Notes: a model not told the origin generated them from the sequence alone. A stretch of 64,000 nucleotides of DNA from Panulirus ornatus (GCF_036320965.1 NC_092276.1:6360782-6424781); one strand, 5' to 3'. Shown: positions 44,010-56,663, counted from the first letter of the stretch. A program made the numbers and translations.

Positions 44010-45339
44010 AAACGTAAATTTAATGCACATTAACGCTTACACATACTACCTTTCAAAACGTTTTCATTTGTTTCTGTGGTATTTCTAAATCAGCTTGCTC
44101 CAGGTATTTCGCCTTACGCGATTAAAAAGACGTCAACGGTCCAAGCCAGGCCCATAGTGAGCCAGCAGCCTAGCCCATACTATATCATTATCACCTCAAG
44201 CAACAATGTTCAGAAATTCGTCGTAGTTGCTCCAAGATTCCACTACACGGTATGAGCACTGCGTCTGAGCTTACATGGAAAATGTCAAGCCAGGATGTGT
44301 CATGTAAACTTTATCTCAGTCGTTTGAAGCTCTTGATAGACCACAATGAGAGCTCTCTGATAATGGTAGCCAAGTCCTGTACAGTTCGCTCCGCTGATAC
44401 CCTAATACTGCTGCTGTCGCTATGGATTCATATCTCTTAAGTAAAGTCAGTGTTTGTCAGCAAATATTGTTTGACTCGGATCTACCAACCGAAGCCCGAG
44501 CCAAGACACGAACAGATCATTCGTCCACTTATTTCTACAATTACTAAAAAGTGTTAAAAACGTTTGGTAATAGGACTCCTAAGACTTACATTTTCGTGTA
44601 GTAAATGAATGGTATTCAAAACTTCTAACACTGTACAAATTATGGTTTCATCTTGAAGAAATTCCCATAGATTACATAAAGGTTATCAATGAAATACTTC
44701 ACTGATGTTAGTCATCCGGCCTAACCCTCTCACTTATCAGACCGGGACACAGTATCATTACTTCAATGATTATCTGAACACTTATATACTCCAAAAGAAC
44801 AATATTGCTTTACAATTGCACAATGGGATTATATCATTATTGTTGTTCCGTTTATGTAAGACCAATCACTAATACACTGCTCTGTACCATGTCTGAAATC
44901 AATACCTTCCCATGGATAACAGATTTATTAAGATGCCATAATCCCAAGATGAAGTAATAATAATCAAAACTGAGGAAAGATAACGTGAAGATGACAGCGT
45001 TACACTTGTGGTCATCGCACGAAATAGTGAGGAACAGTTAAGACTATCTGATAGTGTACCAGTATGATATATTCCTGTGTTATCTAGTATCGAAATTATC
45101 TACTGACTTCTAAAATTCTGTTGGACACTTATCAGCTTTAAAATTATTTACCTAACAATGTTTACATGAGACTTTCTAATGATATATGATCTACATTGTT
45201 TCTACTGTGTACCTGCCAGTGTTTTACCCTTCGAAACTATTGGATATCACCGAGTCTACGGCAGCTTCAAAATTACCAATTAGTCTCTATATAAAATGTC
45301 ATACGTTATTGTGCAGGCACTTTTAGAAGTTAGCAGCAT
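44010..45339. other. No gene seen
   Basis: AT-rich unique-looking sequence. Only short open frames without recognisable motifs. Confidence 0.4.
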
Positions 45340-45545
45340 CTGGAACTTTACTGTCTTTCCCACCACCTATGACAAAGCAGATTTTACAAGGCAGATTTTT
45401 CACTTCTCCAAAAATCGTAAATGCTTTCCCTTGTTACTTTTTTCCCTTTCATAATCCTTTCTATATTTTCATTAAGGCGCGGCCTTGACGTGGACTTTTG
45501 TCCATGAGTGGAGCTTTAAAAGAAAGAAAAAACTATAACTGAAAG
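45340..45545 (+). mobile_element. Jockey-like LINE 3' UTR remnant
   Basis: Pyrimidine-rich tract followed by GGCCTTGACGTGGACTTTTG and TCCATGAGTGGAGCTTT, then an A-rich end. A diverged copy occurs at 49580-49745. The style matches Jockey-clade 3' ends as I remember them; there is no coding part to confirm it. Confidence 0.5.
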
Positions 45546-47040
45546 GCAAAGATAAGCAGCGCGTCGCCGGGTATAAACGTTTTGGGCCCACAACAAACCG
45601 TTTCAGTTTTCTAATATTTTCTCTTACTCATGTATATGTTTTATCTATGTCTACTACAAATGTTTTTCAATTAATGGAGAAATAAACATACTGGCATCTA
45701 GCTCAACGAAAACTGCAAATTACTATTTTTCTTTTGCAAAACATGAGGGAGACTCGGAAGATGATGGACTATAAAACATCTATTGCTGGTTGAATAAAGG
45801 GGAAAAACAAGCAAATGAAATTGTAAGAAGTGAAACATTCTGTGCAGGGGACCCATACCTACATTTACATGTGCTTTTCAAGTACATTAAGGAAGCAGCA
45901 TGCTAGCTACATCTCACAAGTAGCCAGAGCACAATAATCTACATAAATATCCGAGATTCTTGTTGAACTAACATAATAGTATTTTGACTCACGCTACTTG
46001 CCATATCATACATCAAAAATATAATCTCCAAGTCTGCCATTCCATAAATATCACTCTCACATGTATGTTTATGAAACCGTTTGAAATATAATTGGCTTTA
46101 TCTACCGTCTTGTGTAACAGTTCGATATAAATCTTCCTTTATTAGATATATCATGTAGCCGTTTTATCAATGTTTAGCGTTCTCATATCAATTGTTGTAG
46201 AGGGGTCAGGAAGACGGCTGTAATATATAAGCACCAGGCCAGGGATGGGTGGGTGGGCAGCCGTGGAGACCCAGTGAGTGAGCCATAAATGCCCGGCCCA
46301 GCTGGGCGTAGAAAACCCGGATACAGCCTAGCCGCCTCACTCATCATCACTGCTGCTTGTATTGCTCACTCTCTGGTACTCTCTATTAACCAATTAGAAA
46401 CGTCTCTTCTGTACGGCTTCAGTGTTATTGTAAAGTATTTCATTTATAAACTTCCTGAATACAGTTCTGAACTGTACTAAAATGATGTAAGAAAACAAAA
46501 TGTGGTCTCAATGAAGGACCAGCGATAAGTGATAAATAAGGGTGGCCAAACAAGACAGGGCCAGCAGATTAAGTCTTATTCCATTCGTTGACAATGATCA
46601 CAAACCCATATCATATCGAAAGTGCCGACAATATTACAGAACTATACAATATTTTCATGTTAAAGTTCAGAGAGGATGTGACAATTATACCATGTCAACA
46701 AATCGTCCATTGGATCTTGCTGATATTACCTACCGACATAGCGCTGAGGTCAGGTTCCACATTATAATCGTAAAACACGACAGGTTTCCCTCTAGATATA
46801 TAATCTTGAGGAAGTTTGGTCGTGATATCTGGATCAGTTTAACTTTGTACCGGTCATCTACCTTCAGCAGCATAGTTCGCATACCTGCACTCCTCAACTC
46901 TTGTGTGTCATTGCTGTCTTCTGTTTCTCTGGTTTGGTCACATTCAATTTCATTCTCGTATTCTTTCATAAAATCTATATATAACTGGAGTAAAACAAAT
47001 ACATATATAATCTATCATAAAGCACACACAAAAAAAAAAA
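45546..47040. other. Unique-looking sequence
   Basis: No firm gene. A TATATAA at 46224-46230 lies 59 bp before an ATG (46289) that opens a 63-residue frame. Confidence 0.4.
46224..46480 (+). CDS. Weak candidate first exon with TATA box
   Basis: The 63-residue frame from 46289 begins MPGPAGRRKPG and then has a hydrophobic stretch (LAASLIITAACIAHSLVLSI), as a signal-anchor might. A TATA-like box is at 46224. No homology recognised and the second half of the frame is AT-rich, so it may be chance. Confidence 0.15.
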
Positions 47041-47044
47041 CCTG

Positions 47045-47375
47045 GTGACTCATCCGGCAGGACCAGTGAGTCAGCAGGAGTATGGGTGTGGAACCAATGC
47101 CTCTGGTGACTCACCAGGCAGGACTGGTGACTCTACCCCCGCTGACTCACCAGCCAGGACTGGTGACTCTACCTCTACCCCCGCTGACTCACCAGGCAGG
47201 ACTGGTGACTCTACCTCTACCCCCGCTGACTAACCAGGCAGGACTGGTGACTCTACCTCTACCCCCGCTGACTAACCAGGCAGGACTGGTGACTCTACCT
47301 CTACCCCCGCTGACTCACCAGGCAGGACTGGTGACTCTACCCCCGCTGACTCACCAGGCAGGACTGGAGACGGTA
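47045..47375. repeat. 42-bp minisatellite, about 7 copies
   Basis: Unit CTGACTCACCAGGCAGGACT plus GGTGACTCTACCTCTACCCC plus CG, with 36-bp variants lacking CCTCTA at both ends of the array. Confidence 0.93.
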
Positions 47376-49579
47376 CCAATACACACATAAGTCCTCATAT
47401 CTTTCTCAAACATGTAACAATCAATGTAAGACTATCATTACAATGGCTACTGCTCCATTCCCAGCGGTCTGGGCTCAAGGGATTCCAACATTGCTCCAAC
47501 TCACTGTAATCCTCAGTACATTTCTTATAAACACTACTTTTAAACACTGGGAAAATGAACACCTTCTTGAGACATCTCGAGCAATGCCGATATCAAACAC
47601 ATCATCCTTATTCATCTCAAAATACACCCAATGTAAACATTCTTACCTCCACATTCTTTTCTTGATTATTTTACTTGCAAGACTACCTCCATCCACCCCT
47701 ATGTTTTACATGTATATCTATGATGCTGTTTCTACGTATATACGGACCGAGTCTTTTCTCAACGCTGATGGAACCGAGACCAGAGGTGCGTGCATGTGTT
47801 GGTCATGCCTCACACCCACCAGTGTGCTACCGTCGCCAGCTCCCTCACCACCATCCACCAGCTTCTAGTCATCCGTACACGACTTTTTCTGGCACGAAAC
47901 ATTTTGATTCAAAATAGTTTCACTATATTTTCATCATCCTTCTTAGTGATTTTCAATTTTTTTTTTGTTCATTTACCTCTCAGTATCTCTCATTCTTCCA
48001 TGATGCAAACTTTATTTCCTTCACTCTTTGATCTGAAATGTTACTCAAAAAGCATCAACTTTCTTCATGGGAAATGTCTTCTCTAATGACCACATTCCTC
48101 CAATCCTTTGCTCAGTATGGCACCGGTGTCCTGGGTATGGGCACAAGTGAATGTCATAAACCTGTGTTGTAATATTTCCAGGTTCTGCTACAACTTATGA
48201 TAAAACTGATCATAACTATTACCACATTCAAGCGTCATCTCAGCTCTGCTGCTGAAGAATGCAGACTCATATCGAATAAGTGATGGTGTTTGTTTAAAAA
48301 CAATCCAAGACATCAGTAACCAAGAATTTTTCCTCCAAGACATTGGCCAAACTGGGTTCCATCGTGTTTGGTGTCTATCAGGCTTACCTCACAGACACTT
48401 GGTTATGATGTTAGGTCTCAAACAGGAAAGTGTGTCTAAACTGCTCCTGCTGGGGTCTACCCGAGGTACCATGCCAGGAGGCAGATATTGGAAGTTTGTT
48501 CTTCAGTAGTGGAACAAATGTCAATTTTAAAACAGACAATTAGAACTTAAGTAGCCATAGGAAAATTTTCTCACCAGACACCTAGTCAAGGATAAGGCTG
48601 TTCACCAGTGTGTTGAGTATTGGGAGAAGCAGTGTACTACACACAGTAGGTGTAGATCCTCGTTACACTACTGCTGGCTGGATCTATGTCAGCGCTTACA
48701 CAGTAATCCATTATTCAGTCTCGTCTGTTATCTTTGTCTTGCAAAGGTGTTACTTAGTTAATCATCAGGTCCCTTTCCATACGTGCTTAACAATAATCAT
48801 ATTTCCTGAAAATATCAATATTCTCGACAATGGCTTTTATTCTACTTGTTTCACAACTCATTTGCAGAGCTTAAGAACACAATGAATAATTCACCATAGA
48901 AGTTGTCTCATACAACTCAGCCAATCCAAAAGTAGTCACACCTCGTGGTTCACCAATAGTACATGTCATCCAACCAGTGGAGTATGATGGCGGTGTGCCA
49001 CATTTATTTTCTTGTAAACTTAAGACAATTCAGGATCAAGTGCAAATTACTAACTTATTCCATCAATTGCTTCACTACCTCGCACACACTTTGAATAATG
49101 ACCAAACAACAGAAAACTGATATAATTCTAACATGTCCTCATATATATAAACTCATCATTCCTTATGTATACTCTTCCGGTCAAGCGAATTCCAGGTTAT
49201 TATAACCTTGCCGAACGATAAACATAATCAAAATTAAAACTACTTAAAACGGCAGTTCCTCGTTAGTTTACAATATACAACAGGATGATCAAGCGTGCCA
49301 CTGGCACGCACATAAGGTAGGGTCAAGCTAAAGTCTAGACATATTTTCAACAGGAATTCAGCAGGCATCATCATGGGTGGCAGGAGTGCCAAGTTGTAAC
49401 GGTTCAGTTTCACCATCAGTGCAAGGTAGTACGTACGTGGTCCAGTAACAGTGTTCCATGATAATTTCCTACTACAGTTCATTCACGTATTCATACAGTT
49501 CATTTCAGTGTTATGTTCTCAGGCATGAGTTTACTGATCTAATTACGTGTGAGGCAACTTTTTTACCTCCTTTATGTCT
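47376..49579. other. No gene seen
   Basis: Unique-looking sequence. The longest frame (141 residues from 47443) has no recognisable domain. Confidence 0.4.
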
Positions 49580-49745
49580 CTCCAAACAGCTACGATCTGC
49601 TCCACGTAAAAAAGCAAGTTTTCCCACATCATCCTAAACTACTATCATGTTACTTTCCTATTATTTCCTTATTTCTCTAACTCTACTTTCTTTTAAGACT
49701 TGGCCTCATTGAGAACTTTTGTTCATGACGGGATTCTTCAACAAA
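49580..49745 (+). mobile_element. Jockey-like LINE 3' UTR remnant, second copy
   Basis: TTGGCCTCATTGAGAACTTT and TGTTCATGACGGGATTCTTC followed by A-rich sequence. Aligns with 45480-45530. Confidence 0.45.
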
Positions 49746-49945
49746 AAACATGTAAGTACGTACACACGTCTAATCAAATGATAATATTCAGTACATTTTC
49801 CTAGTTTATTTCTAGCACTGTAATTTTCAAAAGCTTATGATTTACTATAATTTTCATAGTTTATACTAAACTTTCTACAGCATTTGTTTGTTGCTACTTA
49901 CTGACTTATTATACAAAGAGGCCTCTCTGTGCTATTCTCTCCACA

Positions 49946-50155
49946 TATGATGATCTGCTTCAACATGACTCCCTACGTACCATCCTATGATGATCAGCTT
50001 CAACATGACTCCCTACGTACCATCCTATGATGATCAGCTTCAACATGACTCCCTACGTAACCCTACGTATCATCTTATGATGATCTGCTTCAACATGACT
50101 CCCTACGTAACCCTACGTACCATCCTATGATGATCTGCTTCAACATGACTCCCTA
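49946..50155. repeat. About 5 copies of a 46-55-bp repeat
   Basis: Units share ATGATGATCTGCTTCAACAT plus GACTCCCTACGTA. Length varies by an extra CCCTACGTA. Confidence 0.9.
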
Positions 50156-50408
50156 TCCTGTGCTTCACCATGTTATCTTCACACGAACGAACACCTATAC
50201 TGTGACCAATTAGGTTAACGTAAACTAATTATGAAAAACTTGTCTTATGTAATATCATTACCCGGCTACAACTAACTACAATTACAAAAACTACTAACAT
50301 TACAAAGAAAGTTTACTGAAAAATCCTTCGGTACACTGACGTCACCTTATGTACGAAAACAACTTACTTCCTGCACTACGCTATACATACATACATATAC
50401 CTGTAAAT
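50156..50408. other. No gene seen
   Basis: AT-rich unique sequence before an RTE insertion. Confidence 0.4.
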
Positions 50409-52990
50409 ATTTTTTTTTTTTTTTTTTTTTTTTTGCTTTGTCGCTGTCTCCCGCGTTTGCGAGGTAGCGCAAGGAAACAGACGAAAGAAATGGCCCAACC
50501 CACCCCCATACACATGTATATACATACGTCCACACACGCAAATATACATACCTACACAGCTTTCCATGGTTTACCCCAGACGCTTCACATGCCTTGATTC
50601 AATCCACTGACAGCAAGTCAACCCCGGTATACCACATCGATCCAATTCACTCTATTCCTTGCCCTCCTTTCACCCTCCTGCATGTTCAGGCCCCGATCAC
50701 ACAAAATCTTTTTCACTCCATCTTTCCACCTCCAATTTGGTCTCCCTCTTCTCCTCGTTCCCTCCACCTCCGACACATATATTCTCTTGGTCAATCTTTC
50801 CTCACTCATTCTCTCCATGTGCCCAAACCATTTCAAAACACCCTCTTCTGCTCCCTCAACCACGCTCTTTTTATTTCCACACATCTCTCTTACCCTTACG
50901 TTACTTACTCGATCAAACCACCTCACACCACATATTGTCCTCAAACATCTCATTTCCAGCACATCCATCCTCCTGCGCACAACTCTATCCATAGCCCACG
51001 TCTCGCAACAATACAACATCGTTGGAACCACTATTCCTTCAAACATACCCATTTTTGCTTTCCGATATAATGTTCTCGACTTCCACACATTCTTCAAGGC
51101 TCCCAGAATTTTCGCCCCCTCCCCCACCCTATGATCCACTTCCGCTTCCATGGTTCCATCCGCTGCCAGATCCACTTCCAGATATCTAAAACACTTCACT
51201 TCCTCCAGTTTTTCTCCATTCAAACTCACCTCCCAATTGACTTGACCCTCAACCTTACTGTACCTAATAACCTTGCTCTTATTCACATTTACTCTTAACT
51301 TTCTTCTTTCACACACTTTACCAAACTCAGTCACCAGCTTCTGCAGTTTCTCACATGAATCAGCCACCAGCGCTGTATCATCAGCGAACAACAACTGACT
51401 CACTTCCCAAGCTCTCTCATCCTCAACAGACTTCATACTTGCCCCTCTTTCCAAAACTCTTGCATTCACCTCCCTAACAACCCCATCCATAAACAAATTA
51501 AACAACCATGGAGACATCACACACCCCTGCCGCAAACCTACATTCACTGAGAACCAATCACTTTCCTCTCTTCCTACACGTACACATGCCTTACATCCTC
51601 GATAAAAACTTTTCACTGCTTCTAACAACTTGCCTCCCACACCATATATTCTTAATACCTTCCACAGAGCATCTCTATCAACTCTATCATATGCCTTCTC
51701 CAGATCCATAAATGCTACATACAAATCCATTTGCTTTTCTAAGTATTTCTCACATACATTCTTCAAAGCAAACACCTGATCCACACATCCTCTACCACTT
51801 CTGAAACCACACTACTCTTCCCCAATCTGATGCTCTGTACATGCCTTCACCCTCTCAATCAATATCCTCCCATATAATTTACCAGGAATACTCAACAAAC
51901 TTATACCTCTGTAATTTGAGCACTCACTCTTATCCCCTTTGCCTTTGTACAATGGCACTATGCACGCATTCCGCCAATCCTCAGGCACCTCACCATGAGT
52001 CATACATACATTAAATAACCTTACCAACCAGTCAACAATACAGTCACCTCCTTTTTTAATAAATTCCACTGCAATACCATCCAAACCTGCTGCCATGCCG
52101 GCTTTCATCTTCCGCAAAGCTTTTACTACCTCTTCTCTGTTTACCAAATCATCTTCCCTAACCCTCTCACTTTGCACACCACCTCGACCAAAACACCCTA
52201 TATCTGCCACTCTATCATCAAACACATTCAACAAACCTTCAAAATACTCACTCAATCTCCTTCTCACATCACCACTACTTGTTATCACCTCCCCATTTGC
52301 GCCCTTCACTGAAGTTCCCATTTGCTCCCTTGTCTTACGCACTTTATTTACCTCCTTCCAGAACATCTTTTTATTCTCCCTAAAATTTAATGATACTCTC
52401 TCACCCCAACTCTCATTTGCCCTTTTTTTCACCTCTTGCACCTTTCTCTTGACCTCCTGTCTCTTTCTTTTATACATCTCCCACTCAATTTCATTTTTTC
52501 CCTGCAAAAATCGTCCAAATGCCTCTCTCTTCTCTTTCACTAATACTCTTACTTCTTCATCCCACCACTCACTACCCTTTCTAATCAACCCACCTCCCAC
52601 TCTTCTCATGCCACAAGCATCTTTTGCGCAATCCATCACTGATTCCCTAAATACATCCCATTCCTCCCCCACTCCCCTTACTTCCATTGTTCTCACCTTT
52701 TTCCATTCTGTACTCAGTCTCTCCTGGTACTTCCTCACACAAGTCTCCTTCCCAAGCTCACTTACTCTCACCACCCTCTTCACCCCAACATTCACTCTTC
52801 TTTTCTGAAAACCCATACAAATCTTTACCTTAGCCTCCACAAGATAATGATCAGACATCCCTCCAGTTGCACCTCTCAGCACATTAACATCCAAAAGTCT
52901 CTCTTTCGCGCGCCTGTCAATTAACACGTAATCCAATAACGCTCTCTGGCCATCTCTCCTACTTACATAAGTATACTTATGTATATCTCG

Positions 52991-52991
<1 letters not shown>
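50409..52991 (-). mobile_element. RTE-type LINE, longest copy (endonuclease to 3' end)
   Basis: Minus-strand copy with T-run (element A-tail), terminal module near 50438-50470, short UTR, complete RT and the C-terminal part of the APE endonuclease. 5'-truncated at (TA)n at about 52991. Only element here that retains endonuclease sequence. Confidence 0.92.
50618..52985 (-). pseudogene. RTE endonuclease-reverse transcriptase with a single stop
   Basis: Read on the minus strand: end of the APE-type endonuclease (LLDYVLIDRR, then GMSDHYLVEAKV with the SDH catalytic motif), a charged linker of about 190 residues, DGIAVEF, LYKGKGDKSEC, then a TAG at 51812-51814 where other copies have CAG (EEQCGF). 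After it, 388 residues continue in the same frame through AFMDLEKAYDRVD, LFADDTALVADS and [11 protein letters not shown] to the family stop. This is one C-to-T change away from a continuous frame over the retained part. The first part of the endonuclease is missing. Private substitutions include YCCETWAMD for YGCEAWAMD. Confidence 0.85.

Positions 52992-53060
<69 letters not shown>
52992..53060. repeat. (TA)n microsatellite
   Basis: TA run between head-to-head RTE copies. Confidence 0.97.
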
Positions 53061-53062
<2 letters not shown>

Positions 53063-53580
53063 GGAAGGCGAGAACATTATCTCGGAAGTCCAAAATGGAT
53101 ATGTTTGAAGGAATAGTGGTTCCATCAATGTTATATGGTTGCGAGGCGTGGGCTATGGATAGAGTTGTGCGCAGGAGGGTGGATGTGTTGGAAATGAGAT
53201 GTTTGAGGACAATATGTGGTGTGAGGTGGTTTGATCGAGTAAGTAATGAAAGGGTAAGAGAGATGTGTGGTAATAAAACGAGTGTGGTTGAGAGAGCAGA
53301 GGGTGTTTTGAAATGGTTTGGTCACACGGAGAGGATGAGTGAGGAAAAATTGACAAAGAGGATATATGCGTCAAGAGGTGGAGGGAACGAGGAGAAATGG
53401 GAGACCAAATTGGAGGTGGAAAGATGGAGTGAAAAAGACTTTGAGTGATTGGGGCCTGAACATGCAGGAGGGTGAAAGGCGTGCAAGGAATAGAGTGAAT
53501 TGGAACGATGTGGTATACCGAGGTCGACGTGCTGTCAGTGGATTGAACCAGGGCATGTGAAGCGTCTGGGGTAAACCAAA
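53061..53580 (+). pseudogene. RTE C-terminal fragment, older subfamily
   Basis: Starts at about GRRENIISE-type sequence after (TA)n. Reads [37 protein letters not shown] and on to [14 protein letters not shown] (a codon shorter than sister copies), then a one-base insertion near 53374 splits off the [11 protein letters not shown] region. Ends shortly after the stop at GGGGTAAACC without the terminal module. Confidence 0.78.
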
Positions 53581-53644
53581 ACATTCAGGTTCCTTTCCTC
53601 AAACATACTACTTATCTCTCCCTTTTTCTCATATTGGTTACATC

Positions 53645-53839
53645 CACACACATTTAGACACCCCAATCTGAGCCTTCGAGGAGGATGAGCACTCCCCGCG
53701 TCACTCCTTCTGTTTCCCCTTTTAGAAAGTTAAAATACAAAAAGGGGAGGGTTTCTAGCCCCCCCCCCCCCGTCCCCTTTAGTTGCCTTTTACGACACCT
53801 GAGAAATGCGTGGGAAGTATATCCCAGGGATATAGATAT
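53645..53839 (-). mobile_element. SINE-like element, diverged copy
   Basis: Keeps CCCCTTTTAGAAAGTTAAAA, the GC-rich block with GTTGCCTTTTACGACACC, and the edge GTATATCCCAGGGATATA. The terminal module side is replaced by CGAGGAGGATGAGCACTCCC. Oldest SINE-like copy, with a T to C-run change (12 C near 53760). Confidence 0.62.
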
Positions 53840-53841
53840 AT

Positions 53842-53925
<84 letters not shown>
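53840..53925. repeat. (TA)n microsatellite
   Basis: TA run on the 5' side of the diverged SINE-like copy. Confidence 0.96.
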
Positions 53926-53929
<4 letters not shown>

Positions 53930-54440
53930 CCGTAACATCGTGGGTAAAACTGTACGTCTCATTTGTCTCACTTCGTCCTCAGCAATAAATGCTTGGGAAT
54001 GTTCACTTAATACCGTACTTAAGCAAACGCCTAATTAATCCTCCGGTACGCTGGTAACTTAAACACATACGAAAAAGTATACTCCTACCTCTACGATATA
54101 TCTTTGGCTACGTTAACTTAAATACTTATTTAGTGGACCAAACTCCTTAAATGTGGATACTCTAACCCCCTTAACTTTATATGTAAGCAATTATACCATG
54201 ACCATCTTGTCACGTGAGGTAGTAGTTATAATCTCGTTGTTACAAATCTTCTGACCTTACCAACAGAAATTATCCGATCTCGTTACCAGCAGTAATTATC
54301 TTCTGATCTAGTTACCAACAGTAAATTATTTAGCATCTGATCTCGTTACCAGCAGATATTTTGATCTCATTACAAGAGGCGTTTACCTTCTGATCTCGTT
54401 ATCAACAGTGGCTATCTTCAGTTCTTGTTACAAGAATGAT
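53926..54440. other. Unique sequence passing into degenerate repeat
   Basis: No gene. From about 54240 the TTATCTTCTGATC and TTACCAGCAG words of the next array appear in diverged form. Confidence 0.5.
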
Positions 54441-55800
54441 CATCTGATCATGTTACCAGCTGCGATTATCTTCTGATCACATTACCAGCTGTGATTATCT
54501 TCTGATCACATTACCAGCTGCGATTATCTTCTGATCACATTACCAGCTGCGATTATCTTCTGATCACATTACCAGCTGTGATTATCTTCTGATCACATTA
54601 CCAGCTGTGATTATCTTCTGATCACGTTACCAGCTGTGATTATCTTCTGATCACATTACCAGCTGCGATTATCTTCTGATCACATTACCAGCTGCGATTA
54701 TCTTCTGATCACATTACCAGCTGTGATTATCTTCTGATCACATTACCAGCTGCGATTATCTTCTGATCACATTACCAGCTGCGATTATCTTCTGATCACA
54801 TTACCAGCTGCGATTATCTTCTGATCACATTACCAGCTGTGATTATCTTCTGATCACATTACCAGCTGTGATTATCTTCTGATCACATTACCAGCTGCGA
54901 TTATCTTCTGATCACATTACCAGCTGTGATTATCTTCTGATCACATTACCAGCTGCGATTATCTTCTGATCACATTACCAGCTGTGATTATCTTCTGATC
55001 ACATTACCAGCTGCGATTATCTTCTGATCACATTACCAGCTGTGATTATCTTCTGATCACATTACCAGCTGTGATTATCTTCTGATCACATTACCAGCTG
55101 TGATTATCTTCTGATCACATTACCAGCTGTGATTATCTTCTGATCACGTTACCAGCTGTGATTATCTTCTGATCACATTACCAGCTGCGATTATCTTCTG
55201 ATCACATTACCAGCTGTGATTATCTTCTGATCACATTACCAGCTGTGATTATCTTCTGATCACATTACCAGCTGTGATTATCTTCTGATCACGTTACCAG
55301 CTGTGATTATCTTCTGATCACATTACCAGCTGTGATTATCTTCTGATCACATTACCAGCTGTGATTATCTTCTGATCACATTACCAGCTGTGATTATCTT
55401 CTGATCACATTACCAGCTGTGATTATCTTCTGATCACATTACCAGCTGTGATTATCTTCTGATCACATTACCAGCTGTGATTATCTTCTGATCACATTAC
55501 CAGCTGTGATTATCTTCTGATCACGTTACCAGCTGTGATTATCTTCTGATCACATTACCAGCTGCGATTATCTTCTGATCACATTACCAGCTGTGATTAT
55601 CTTCTGATCACATTACCAGCTGTGATTATCTTCTGATCACATTACCAGCTGTGATTATCTTCTGATCACGTTACCAGAAGTGATTATCTTCTGATCACAT
55701 TACCAGCTGTGATTATCTTCTGATCAAGTTACCAGAAGTGATTATCTTCTGATCAAGTTACCGGCTGTGATTATCTTCTGATCACGTTACCAGCTGTGAT
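54441..55800. repeat. 29-bp minisatellite, about 46 copies
   Basis: Unit GATTATCTTCTGATCACATT plus ACCAGCTGT. A C/T site (GCTGC/GCTGT) varies. Each unit contains TGATCA, CAGCTG and, on the minus strand, AGATAA. Confidence 0.97.
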
Positions 55801-56039
55801 CACCTTTTGATATAGTTTTTATATGGTTACCAGCAATATGGATTCAGTTACCAGCTTATGGATAAGGCTAATCATTTTTTAATGCAGTCGCCAGCACAGA
55901 TTATAATGGTTTACTTAGTGTTCTTGTTGGCTTACTGGAGATGTAAAGTGAGAGGGACACAAGGACATATTCTACAATAACAACCACATTGTGTTGGGAA
56001 GGTGAGGTAAGTGAGATACTGCAGTGAACACGTGAAGGT
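55801..56039. other. Transition from the array into unique sequence
   Basis: Degenerate CCAGC words near 55830-55895, then no feature. Confidence 0.45.
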
Positions 56040-56660
56040 TCAAGGCCACACACAAGGAGGATGGCTACCAACGGAGAAAACACCACACTGGCCTCTGTGA
56101 GTCAGTCGGTGTGTGGCAGGAGACGTTAAGGAGGTAGTAAGTGTGTGTATGAAGGCCAGGTTACAGCTTGACTGACTTCCCTCTGTGATGCCTGAGTATA
56201 TACAAGAGGCATCGGGGTCAGGTTTGGGAGGAGTAGCTATTCCCATAGACGTCGAAGCTGAATGTCGTAAGGTGTGAGCTTTCTCCTCCATGCTCTTGTA
56301 CTGAGGGTAATTATCGTCCGTAAAAGCGACTCCTCCTCTCATGGAAATAATAGTCAGGTCATGCGTTAAACATGAATAATTACAACGGACGCTTCTCATC
56401 TGCCACCGTCCAGTATGGGCGTCAAGGATTAACACTACAGGAGCTGCCGGAGGTTGGGCCACTAAACACTTGTCTCCGGGCGTTATTACGTCACATGAGG
56501 TCACACCAGAAAAGCCGTGCTCAGTAAGGAACCAGTGTACGGCGCGAGCATGGGTTGCTGCACTGGTTTTCTCAGCAGCAGTCATTGCCCCTGGATTACT
56601 ACACCAGCAGATGTCAAACACTAATACCATTAGGCCAAAATGAGGACCTTTACATCCCAT
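56040..56660 (-). CDS. Candidate exon, unknown possibly secreted protein
   Basis: A minus-strand frame of about 206 residues from the first ATG (56660) to the stop at 56040. The N terminus MGCKGPHFGLMVLVFDICWC has a short hydrophobic core as a signal peptide might. The rest is mixed in composition with about ten Cys (VTSCDVI, GDKCLVAQ, VRCNYSCLTHD). Upstream the frame stays open through an 18-bp in-frame repeat (56664-56765) reading SLLLFR/SLLLIR. Codon use is more varied and GC-richer than surrounding DNA. No domain recognised. It could be an exon, but also chance. Confidence 0.25.
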   Translation of the reverse strand: MGCKGPHFGLMVLVFDICWCSNPGAMTAAEKTSAATHARAVHWFLTEHGFSGVTSCDVITPGDKCLVAQPPAAPVVLILDAHTGRWQMRSVRCNYSCLTHDLTIISMRGGVAFTDDNYPQYKSMEEKAHTLRHSASTSMGIATPPKPDPDASCIYSGITEGSQSSCNLAFIHTLTTSLTSPATHRLTHRGQCGVFSVGSHPPCVWP

Positions 56661-56663
56661 TAA

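Noticed and set aside
47443..47868. 141-residue plus-strand frame
   Set aside because: No recognisable domain, AT-rich composition, overlapping frames of similar length; no support.
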